From: Methylococcales bacterium
GTDB taxonomy: Bacteria > Pseudomonadota > Gammaproteobacteria > Methylococcales > Methylomonadaceae
Length of the DNA: 8,582 nt
Assembly (NCBI GenBank): GCA_023134955.1
Contig: JAGLUC010000456.1
Location: 1 to 8,582, forward strand
Reading direction: 5' to 3'
Position numbers and translations under genes: made by a program. The notes beneath the pieces were generated by a model. The model saw nothing but the letters and a program-made list of their open reading frames with translations. It made no database searches and was not told the DNA's origin. The first letter of the stretch is position 1, and each line of letters starts with the position of its first letter. Below, one piece after another: positions 1 through 6,041 of this stretch.

Positions 1-57
1 TATACATAAGACCGTAGAAGAGCCTAATTGTCTATGGCAAGAAAATATCAGAAAAAT

Positions 58-84
58 TAAAACTTATCATTTTTGTGTCGCTAA
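58..84 (+). promoter_or_regulatory. Candidate sigma-28 (FliA) promoter of the chemoreceptor gene
   Basis: TAAAACTT (58-65), exactly 11 bases, then GTCGCTAA (77-84). Against the enterobacterial FliA consensus TAAAGTTT-N11-GCCGATAA this is 6 of 8 plus 6 of 8, with the TAAA core and the exact spacing kept. Transcription would start near 91-92 and give a leader of about 100 bases before the ATG at 190. A chemoreceptor gene is a classic FliA target, which raises the prior. No comparably good sigma-70 promoter is seen here. The call rests on consensus matching by eye. Confidence 0.5.
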
Positions 85-180
85 CATTTTTAAGTACAGT
101 TGCATTAAATCACAGACTTCATTTTAAAAAACAAAATGATAAGTGGGTTATTTTCTTGCAAAATTAACCAAATTAAAATC

Positions 181-185
181 AGGAG
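181..185 (+). promoter_or_regulatory. Ribosome binding site deciding the chemoreceptor start
   Basis: AGGAG lies 4 bases before the ATG at 190. The in-frame upstream ATG at 136 is preceded only by an A-rich stretch without a Shine-Dalgarno sequence. The start at 190 is therefore preferred, giving 498 rather than 516 residues. Confidence 0.7.
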
Positions 186-189
186 TCTT

Positions 190-1686
190 ATGAAAGCCGA
201 ATTACACACCCTTTACAAACAAAGCGACAAAGTCATGTTTGGCGTTATTGTAGTTCTTTTTTTGTTTTCTTTAGCTTTGGCAGGATGGCATGATACATGG
301 AAGGAGGCGTTAACTATCGGTACAGTTGCAGCAATTATACCGATTGTATTGATTTTTCTGGCACCGGGTAGTTTATTAACACGTTTGGCAGTAGCAATCT
401 CGTTTATGATTTTTTCAGCATTGGAAATTCAACAAGGAAAAGGGCTGATAGAGTTACATTTTGGTATTTTTGTGCTGTTGGCATTTTTGCTTTATTATCG
501 TGATTGGGTCGTAATCGTTACGGCTGCTGGTATTATTGCCATTCATCACCTTCTATTCAATTATTTACAAGGGGCAGGCTACCCAGTTTATGTGTTTGCT
601 TCTGGGGCATCACTTACAATGGTCATTACTCATGCAGCGTATGTGATTTTTGAAAGTGCTTTGCTCATCTATATGGCGAAACAAAGTAAAAAAGAAGCTG
701 TACGGAATGTTGAGTTACAAGAAATAAGCAGGCATTTTGCACGGAAAAAAGGTTTGATTGATCTTAGTAGTCGGAAGGAAAATCCACAAAGTGATTTTGC
801 CAAAGATTTTAATGATTTTATGGATAGCCTTAGTAAAGCGATTACTAAAAGCCAACAATCAGCATCTAGCTTGACTGAAACCAGTGAACAATTGAAGGCA
901 TTAAGTGTAAAGGCACAAACTCGTACGCAACAGCAAAATGACAGCACTAACTTGGTCGCATCAGCTATTAATGAAATGGCCAGTACAATCCAGTCAGTTG
1001 CACAAAACTCACTAGATGCTGCCTCTTCTGCGCAACAGGCTGACGAATTGGTTAAGAATGGCTCAACCATTATTAAGGAAACTATCTCAGTGTTAGATAA
1101 TTTGTCCAGTAGTGTAGAGCAGGCATCTTTAGTTATTCAAAAGCTAGAATCTCATACTGAAAATATTGGTATGGTACTGGAAGTTATTAAAGATATTGCT
1201 GATCAAACTAATTTATTGGCCTTAAATGCAGCGATTGAAGCAGCTCGTGCAGGGGAACAAGGTCGTGGTTTTGCAGTAGTGGCTGATGAAGTTCGTACAT
1301 TGGCAAATCGAACTCAAAAATCAACGAAAGAAATTCATGAAATGATAGAACGCTTACAAAGTGAATCTAAAAATGCGGTCAAAGTCATGTCAAGTGGGCG
1401 AGAACAGGCCTCTCATGGTGTTACTCAAGCTTCATTGACTAAAGATGCCTTTAATTCTATTGCTCAATCCGTCGCAACGATCAGTAATATGAATGTACAA
1501 ATAGCTACAGCAGGAGAACAGCAAAATATAGTTGTCGATGAAATTCAGAAAAATATTAAAAAAATTGGACAGATTTCGACAGAATCAACTTCTGATGCAA
1601 ATACAATCTCTGACTTCTGTCAGGAACTAGCCAAATCATCAATTCAGTTAAAAGAATTGGTCAACATATTCAGTACCAGTAGATAG
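190..1686 (+). CDS. Methyl-accepting chemotaxis protein with six-helix membrane sensor
   Basis: Chemoreceptor predicted to control the CheA kinase and so flagellar rotation. Using the start at 190 (498 residues), residues about 15-163 hold six hydrophobic segments (roughly 15-33, 41-59, 62-80, 88-103, 106-122, 142-163) with very short loops, so there is no periplasmic ligand-binding domain. Residues about 172-220 look like a degenerate HAMP-type linker (DLSSR, then FNDFMDSL). Residues about 221-498 form the alpha-helical signalling hairpin. Its tip, about 335-372, is nearly canonical, with NLLALNAAIEAARAGEQGRG followed by FAVVADEVRTLA, which is the CheA/CheW contact region. There is no C-terminal CheR-binding pentapeptide; the protein ends in FSTSR. 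The membrane part carries His90, His119, His120 and His148 and a YRDW motif. I recall similar sensors in other proteobacterial receptors, ligand unknown. The gene stands alone, probably under FliA control. Receptor class is certain; the stimulus is not known. Confidence 0.95.
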   Translation: MKAELHTLYKQSDKVMFGVIVVLFLFSLALAGWHDTWKEALTIGTVAAIIPIVLIFLAPGSLLTRLAVAISFMIFSALEIQQGKGLIELHFGIFVLLAFLLYYRDWVVIVTAAGIIAIHHLLFNYLQGAGYPVYVFASGASLTMVITHAAYVIFESALLIYMAKQSKKEAVRNVELQEISRHFARKKGLIDLSSRKENPQSDFAKDFNDFMDSLSKAITKSQQSASSLTETSEQLKALSVKAQTRTQQQNDSTNLVASAINEMASTIQSVAQNSLDAASSAQQADELVKNGSTIIKETISVLDNLSSSVEQASLVIQKLESHTENIGMVLEVIKDIADQTNLLALNAAIEAARAGEQGRGFAVVADEVRTLANRTQKSTKEIHEMIERLQSESKNAVKVMSSGREQASHGVTQASLTKDAFNSIAQSVATISNMNVQIATAGEQQNIVVDEIQKNIKKIGQISTESTSDANTISDFCQELAKSSIQLKELVNIFSTSR

Positions 1687-1827
1687 ATACAGGGAAGAAT
1701 TGGGGTCAGGGGCAGTGTCAATACCAGTAAGTTAAGTAAACCAATAGGGTTAGACTTGATAACGCAAAGAGTATAACTGAAAAACCGGGCGGATCATATA
1801 TGACCACAGTGTTTTCGTGTCTTTTGA
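1687..1827. other. Convergent intergenic gap with GGGGTCAGG-type sequence
   Basis: These 141 bases separate the 3' ends of the chemoreceptor gene and the minus-strand run. AATTGGGGTCAGGGGC at about 1699-1713 resembles the TTGGGGTCAG-type sequences I recall in dispersed repeats near REP-associated transposases, but no second copy is visible here. A 10-base palindrome TCATATATGA (1794-1803) is followed on the minus strand by a T5 run (1784-1780) only after about ten bases, so it is a poor intrinsic terminator. No clear terminator, tRNA or small ORF was found. Confidence 0.4.
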
Positions 1828-2784
1828 TCAATTATTCATGAAATCTGTCTCAATCACACAATCAGTCATCTGCTGCTTATCTGAAATAACAACATTAGTC
1901 TTAAAACTTTCATCGCTTGTTTTTATTTTTGCATAAAGATCAGATATTATTTTGTGTCTTTCTTCAATAATTACTTTTAGTTTTTTCTTGGCTAATTTAG
2001 CTTTTATATATAAAGCTCCTTTTTTCTTACTAAATACACCTAGAGAAATTGCCCCTTTTAATCTGCCTGACCTAATCAACAAGAAATCTTTTACTCCCTT
2101 TTCCTTAAATATCTGCACATTTTTCTTTGATTTTTTATAGCTTTTTTCTGCTGGATAATAGACTATGTAACGTGTGCTCTTTTCCCTATCAACATTAACC
2201 ATAGCCATTGATGCTGTATCAATTTTATTCTGTTCCCACCATTTATCCAGTGTTTTTTTATCCTCAAAAGATCCCACTTGATAACAAAAAGACTTTTTTA
2301 ATTCATCTTCATATATGTCATTATCAAATAATCCTATATTAGCTAAAGCCTGATCCACTGCATCTAAAATAAAATATTCGTCTTCCTCTTCATCCGCTGG
2401 AGTATCTATTTCTAAATTATTTTCAATAGTCTCTAATGGCAACAAATCTTGTTGAATGTTCTGTTTCAAAACTATTTCAGCTTTTACTTTCTCTTCTGTT
2501 TTATGGGACTCATCTGCTTTATTGTCAGTTTTAAAAACCTCAATTTCAGGCTCTGTTTCAATCCCTTCATATGAAGATGTTATATTTTGTTGCTTTACTT
2601 TAACCTCATCAACGAACTCTACTTTATTTTCTTTCGATTGAAGCTCGCTCACTAATAAAATTTGTTTTTCAACATGATGACTTGCTTTTATTTTATCTGG
2701 CTGTGGATTTAATTTCCCTGAATTAAATTCCCATAAAAAGAAAACTACGTTTATTAATAAGGAAAGCAAGAAAAGAAATCTCAT
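1828..2784 (-). CDS. Membrane-anchored SPOR-domain protein
   Basis: Predicted inner-membrane envelope protein of 318 residues. SPOR domains usually bind denuded glycan strands of septal peptidoglycan. Residues 2-19 form one hydrophobic anchor with almost no cytoplasmic tail. Residues about 25-160 are a charged, low-complexity linker rich in Glu, Lys and Asp, ending in an acidic patch (DEEEDEY, 132-138). The folded part starts at 166 with FCYQVGSFEDKK, a typical SPOR opening, followed by two more strand-helix units (about 204-237 and 243-272; GAISLGVFSKKKGA). The C-terminal half is very Lys-rich. The start is an ATG inside the coaX stop region (ATGA, 4-base overlap), with AGGGAAGAG 4 bases upstream. 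From memory, gammaproteobacterial coaX genes are often followed by such a gene, as in Pseudomonas. Its precise role in the cell is unknown; glycan binding is inferred from the domain. Confidence 0.8.
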   Translation of the reverse strand: MRFLFLLSLLINVVFFLWEFNSGKLNPQPDKIKASHHVEKQILLVSELQSKENKVEFVDEVKVKQQNITSSYEGIETEPEIEVFKTDNKADESHKTEEKVKAEIVLKQNIQQDLLPLETIENNLEIDTPADEEEDEYFILDAVDQALANIGLFDNDIYEDELKKSFCYQVGSFEDKKTLDKWWEQNKIDTASMAMVNVDREKSTRYIVYYPAEKSYKKSKKNVQIFKEKGVKDFLLIRSGRLKGAISLGVFSKKKGALYIKAKLAKKKLKVIIEERHKIISDLYAKIKTSDESFKTNVVISDKQQMTDCVIETDFMNN

Positions 2785-3524
2785 CGCACTCTTCCCTCGC
2801 TACAATATAAAGATAAGCCTTTAAGTACAAAATCTGCTTCGATTATTGATTCAAAACTAAGGTTTTTTGCGAGCAACTCTGCATCTCCGCCAGTTAAAAT
2901 AAGTTTGTTACAAATATTAAGGTCTTTAATCACTTTCTCAACTAATCCCACCGCTGCATATAGCGTCCCTGAATAAATAGCGGATTCTGTGTCATTAGAC
3001 CAGCCAACGGGATATTCTTTTTTATTCAATGATAAATCTTCCGTACCTTGCTGTAAGGATTGTTTCATCAATTGCAGTCCAGGGCTAATGAATCCACCTA
3101 AATGCTGGCCTTTATCATCTAAACAATCAATTGTAATGGCTGTTCCACAATCGACGATACAATTATTACCTGGATAATAATGCTGCATTGCAATTATTCC
3201 TAACCATCTGTCAACACCCAGTTTTTCAGCCTGTTGATAGGCATTTGTGACAGAAAAAGCATGTGCTGTAGACTGAGCATTAAGCACTTTAATTTCTGGC
3301 CAAATTTGTTTAGCAATTGCAATCAGTTGTTGTGCTATTTGTTTTGCGCTAACGGATGAAATTGCCAAGGTACAAGGAGACTCCGTTAATTTTAACCAAT
3401 GATATTGTAGCTGTTGAGTAAAATCCGTGGTTTTATACGCTATGGCTTGTCCAACGCTGAGATGCCCATTATCGTCTGTGCACCATTTAATACGAGTATT
3501 ACCAATATCAAGCAACAATTTCAT
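2781..3524 (-). CDS. coaX: Type III pantothenate kinase
   Basis: Cytoplasmic kinase that phosphorylates pantothenate with ATP, the first step of coenzyme A synthesis. The protein has 247 residues, the usual length for CoaX, and an ASKHA (actin/hexokinase-like) fold. Visible motifs are the N-terminal phosphate loop with Asp6 (LLLDIGNTRIKW), the pantothenate and dimer region LGVDRW at 102-107 (Asp105, Arg106), DCGTAITID at 125-133 with the presumed catalytic Asp125, GGFISPG at 143-149, and TGGDA at 211-215. Type III enzymes typically need a monovalent cation and are not inhibited by CoA, unlike CoaA. Its ATG overlaps the birA stop by 4 bases and has no obvious Shine-Dalgarno sequence (upstream GTTTTCGACAATC), so translation is probably coupled to birA. 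No key residue appears to be missing. Confidence 0.95.
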   Translation of the reverse strand: MKLLLDIGNTRIKWCTDDNGHLSVGQAIAYKTTDFTQQLQYHWLKLTESPCTLAISSVSAKQIAQQLIAIAKQIWPEIKVLNAQSTAHAFSVTNAYQQAEKLGVDRWLGIIAMQHYYPGNNCIVDCGTAITIDCLDDKGQHLGGFISPGLQLMKQSLQQGTEDLSLNKKEYPVGWSNDTESAIYSGTLYAAVGLVEKVIKDLNICNKLILTGGDAELLAKNLSFESIIEADFVLKGLSLYCSEGRVR

Positions 3525-4528
3525 GATTGTCGAAAACTAACTTCACCCGATGCAAAAGCTTTAACCGTCCCTTGCTCATCAGCTAACAGTAATAACCCTT
3601 TATCATCAATCCCCTCGACAATACCTGTATAAACTTGCTTGCCCATATAAATATTAACTCTCTTGCCTTTCATACAATCATACTGTCGCCATTTGTCCAA
3701 ATAACAACTTAAGGTATCAGTTTCAAATTCGGCTATGGTTGGCATTAAATGGTTTATCAGCATGGAAGCTAATTTATTTCTTATTTTGGCAGGATTATCA
3801 GCAAGTATCTGGCTCAAATCCACCCAGTCCTGGCTAATGGATCTGGCAAGCTGCCGGGGTAAGTAAAAATTTAAACCTAAGCCAATCACTGCACTGCATG
3901 GGCCGCCCACTTCACCAGAAACTTCAATCAATATACCCGCCAACTTTTTATCTTGCCAATAAATATCATTTGGCCACTTAAGCTCTACGCCTTCAACTCC
4001 ACACTCTTCTAATGCTTGAATAACTGCAACTCCAACAGCCAGACTTAAACCATTGATAGATGCTGAGCCATTTTGAAAAATCCATAGAATAGACAAGTAA
4101 ATATTACTACCAAAAGGGGAGAGCCAATCTCTACCACGTCGTCCTTTCCCTGCTGTCTGATATTCAGCTAAACAAACAATTGCGTGATCATCAGCTAAAT
4201 CAGATTTATTAAGCTGTGCTTTTTCAACAAGGTAACTATTGGTTGAATGAATGCAATCATGTATTTCAAGCTCAGCGATTAATCCATTTGCTGTTGCGCT
4301 AAGCTGTTTTTCAATTTCATTTTTTGATAACAATTGCAACTCATATTCAAGCCGATAGCCTTTCCCACTGATAGCATTGAACTCTATTCCTGATTCATTT
4401 AGCTGTTTTAATTGTTTACTGATTGCAGACCGACTAATACCAAGTTTTTCAGCCAATTTCGTGCCTGAGTGAAATTGACCATCAGCCAGAATAGTTAATA
4501 TTTTTTTCTGACTAGGAGAAACAAGCAC
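3521..4528 (-). CDS. birA: Biotin protein ligase and biotin operon repressor, GTG start
   Basis: Bifunctional protein of 335 residues. It makes biotinyl-AMP, transfers biotin to the biotin carboxyl carrier protein of acetyl-CoA carboxylase, and with bound biotinyl-AMP can repress biotin genes. Residues 1-60 form a winged helix-turn-helix (SGTKLAEKLGISRSAISKQL at 21-40), so this is the regulatory class. The catalytic domain shows AGKGRRGRDW at 126-135 (the biotinyl-AMP loop; E. coli has GRGRRGR), SPFGSNIYLS at 137-146, KWPNDIY at 184-190 with the expected active-site Lys184, and KLAGILIE at 195-202. The small C-terminal domain is about 286-335. The start is GTG at 4526-4528: an in-frame TAG sits two codons upstream, no ATG or TTG follows soon, and TTAGG lies 7 bases before it, overlapping the stop of the PilZ gene 8 bases away. 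Any biotin operon it would control is not in the window. Confidence 0.95.
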   Translation of the reverse strand: MLVSPSQKKILTILADGQFHSGTKLAEKLGISRSAISKQLKQLNESGIEFNAISGKGYRLEYELQLLSKNEIEKQLSATANGLIAELEIHDCIHSTNSYLVEKAQLNKSDLADDHAIVCLAEYQTAGKGRRGRDWLSPFGSNIYLSILWIFQNGSASINGLSLAVGVAVIQALEECGVEGVELKWPNDIYWQDKKLAGILIEVSGEVGGPCSAVIGLGLNFYLPRQLARSISQDWVDLSQILADNPAKIRNKLASMLINHLMPTIAEFETDTLSCYLDKWRQYDCMKGKRVNIYMGKQVYTGIVEGIDDKGLLLLADEQGTVKAFASGEVSFRQS

Positions 4529-4536
4529 TGTCTAGC

Positions 4537-5142
4537 CTAATTTGCTCTATCTTCACGAATTTGTTTCATCTGCCTTTTAACAACATGTTTAATCAATGCC
4601 TCGCGATCCTGCTCTTGTAAATTAACATATTCAATTCCAACGAGATAAGGTGTCGTTTTAGATTCATTTGGATTTTTCTTATAATAAACCACCTTTCCAT
4701 AGATGGCGATAACAGCAAGACATGAAGTTAATAATAACTTAACTTCAAGAAACTCATTTTCTTTAATGGCCTCATTACACTCAAAAGCCAAACCTGAAGC
4801 ACTTAAGTTGACATAACATTCATTATTTTCTGAGAATTCAGCTTCTTGTCGAAAAAAAGATTGAGCTAACAGGCTGATTTTTGAATCCAGAATTTTTAGA
4901 TATTCCGCTATTTCAGGCTCTTTTTTTTCAATTCTATGCATGATCAACCGGCTTTCCTGATCAAGGGCATCCAATGCTGTCACTAAAGAAAAATTACTCA
5001 GAAGGTCTTCACCTGCCAAGCTTGTAGAAAAAACAGCTTGCTCATCAACTACTTTATAGCTCAGATTAACTTTATCATCTATACGAAAAAAACCTCTTCT
5101 ATCTTCTCTAGCTATTGAATCCAGTATATTCACAATATCCAT
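4537..5142 (-). CDS. PilZ-domain protein, probable cyclic-di-GMP effector of the flagellar motor
   Basis: Cytoplasmic protein of 201 residues, likely a cyclic-di-GMP receptor. Near the N terminus is RRGFFRIDD, containing the RxxxR ligand motif (Arg16, Arg20). The second PilZ signature, normally D/NxSxxG, is NLSASG at 112-117, followed by strands ending in YLVGIEYVNL (166-175). About 90 residues separate the two motifs, far more than in a minimal PilZ domain. Most of that insert (about 52-100) looks helical with regular hydrophobic spacing. This resembles the atypical tetrameric PilZ class known from Xanthomonas XC_6012, a family assignment made from memory. The gene follows pomB by 24 bases, so a YcgR-like brake or stator regulator is the natural inference. 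The start is ATG; only AAGG immediately before it resembles a ribosome site, so initiation may be weak. The coding strand contains a T7 run over codons 17-19 and an A8 run over codons 72-74. Confidence 0.85.
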   Translation of the reverse strand: MDIVNILDSIAREDRRGFFRIDDKVNLSYKVVDEQAVFSTSLAGEDLLSNFSLVTALDALDQESRLIMHRIEKKEPEIAEYLKILDSKISLLAQSFFRQEAEFSENNECYVNLSASGLAFECNEAIKENEFLEVKLLLTSCLAVIAIYGKVVYYKKNPNESKTTPYLVGIEYVNLQEQDREALIKHVVKRQMKQIREDRAN

Positions 5143-5166
5143 GCCTTATTAATTATGCTTCTACAT

Positions 5167-6039
5167 TTAAAGCGAGTCTGTTTGTATTATTTTACTCACA
5201 TCCTCTGGTTTAAGTCCAAGTGAAGGGTCTTGTTGGCGAATAATAATTTCAACTCTTCTATTTTTAGCTCTATTTTCTACTGAATCATTGGCTACTAAAG
5301 GCCGTGTATCCGCATAACCTTGTACAATAATTCTTTCAGGCTTAGTTCCTTTATTGTTTAACATAAAATGAGCCACTGTAACAGATCGCGAAGCTGCAAG
5401 CTCCCAATTGGATCGATACCAATCTGTTGAAATAGGTATATCATCTGTATGCCCTGCTACATAAACGGTACCGACAGAATCATTAACAGCTGTTGTTATT
5501 TTTTCCATAACGGGCTCAAACCCTGCCTTTAACACTGCCGCGCCAGAAGGGAAAGAACCCTTTTCATTGATTCTGATAATAATGTTTAAACCTTCTGTTT
5601 CTACTGAAACCAGACCTGCCTTGATTTCTTGTTTGAGTGATTCTTCAATTTTTGAAGCTTGATCTTTTATTTCTTCAATTTTGGTTTGCAATATTTGTTT
5701 CTTAATTTTCTCCATATCTTCAATGCTGACATTAAGAGATGAAGAATCTTGATTTGTGGTTTGCTTAATTTGTTCTAAGGGCGTGGGGTCGGTTTGTGCT
5801 GGTGAAAAATGTTGCGCGATAATACTGGTTCCCATCGGAACTTCTGCCGCAACAATATCTCTTTGCACACCAAATGCATTTTCCATTGATATGGCCATTT
5901 TTTTAAACTTTGCAGCATCCATTGTTGCAAATGACAATAATAATACAAAAAAACACATTAATAATGACATTAAATCAGCAAATGTTGCTAACCACAACGG
6001 TGCTCCAGCAGGCGGACATTTGGGGCAGTCATCAGCCAT
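5167..6039 (-). CDS. pomB: Flagellar stator protein PomB/MotB
   Basis: Single-span inner-membrane stator subunit that pairs with PomA to form the ion channel and anchors it to peptidoglycan. It has 290 residues. Residues about 15-38 form the transmembrane helix with the ion-carrying Asp22 in TFADLMSLLMCFF, matching the region of Asp24 in Vibrio PomB. A plug-like segment follows (40-60; FKKMAISMENAFGV). The periplasmic linker (about 85-145) is partly coiled-coil-like. Residues about 150-268 form the OmpA-type peptidoglycan-binding domain: VAGHTDDIPI at 194-203, YRSNWELAASRS at 208-219, GYADTRP at 241-247, and NRAKNRRVEI at 256-265. The N terminus has a CPKC motif. The ATG is 2 bases after pomA, with GAGGAA 5 bases upstream inside the pomA end. 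Similarity to PomB through the helix and the TSIIAQ segment (71-76) favours sodium coupling, but selectivity cannot be proved from sequence. Confidence 0.93.
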   Translation of the reverse strand: MADDCPKCPPAGAPLWLATFADLMSLLMCFFVLLLSFATMDAAKFKKMAISMENAFGVQRDIVAAEVPMGTSIIAQHFSPAQTDPTPLEQIKQTTNQDSSSLNVSIEDMEKIKKQILQTKIEEIKDQASKIEESLKQEIKAGLVSVETEGLNIIIRINEKGSFPSGAAVLKAGFEPVMEKITTAVNDSVGTVYVAGHTDDIPISTDWYRSNWELAASRSVTVAHFMLNNKGTKPERIIVQGYADTRPLVANDSVENRAKNRRVEIIIRQQDPSLGLKPEDVSKIIQTDSL

Positions 6040-6041
6040 TA

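Noticed and set aside
2..127. Open frame of 41 codons entering from the left edge, ending TAA at 125-127
   Set aside because: It could be the tail of an upstream gene, but the peptide (rich in Cys, His and Tyr) matches nothing I know, the length is easily reached by chance across six frames, and the candidate FliA promoter lies inside it.
100..128. Sigma-70-like pair TTGCAT-N17-TTTAAA upstream of the chemoreceptor gene
   Set aside because: Only 3 of 6 and 4 of 6 matches; the FliA-type element at 58-84 is the better explanation.
136..189. Longer chemoreceptor start at the ATG at 136
   Set aside because: No ribosome binding site before it, and the extra 18 residues (ISGLFSCKINQ...) look unlike a receptor start; AGGAG precedes the ATG at 190.
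669..1070. Minus-strand ORF of 133 codons inside the chemoreceptor gene
   Set aside because: It is antisense to the helical signalling domain, Cys/Ser/Leu-rich as expected of a shadow frame, and has no family motif.
1780..1803. Possible intrinsic terminator for the minus-strand run (TCATATATGA palindrome and T5)
   Set aside because: The stem is short and AT-rich and the T run is separated from it by about ten bases, so it does not fit a standard terminator.
3414..3632. Plus-strand ORF of 72 codons across the birA/coaX junction
   Set aside because: Antisense to two firmly identified genes, with no recognisable protein features.
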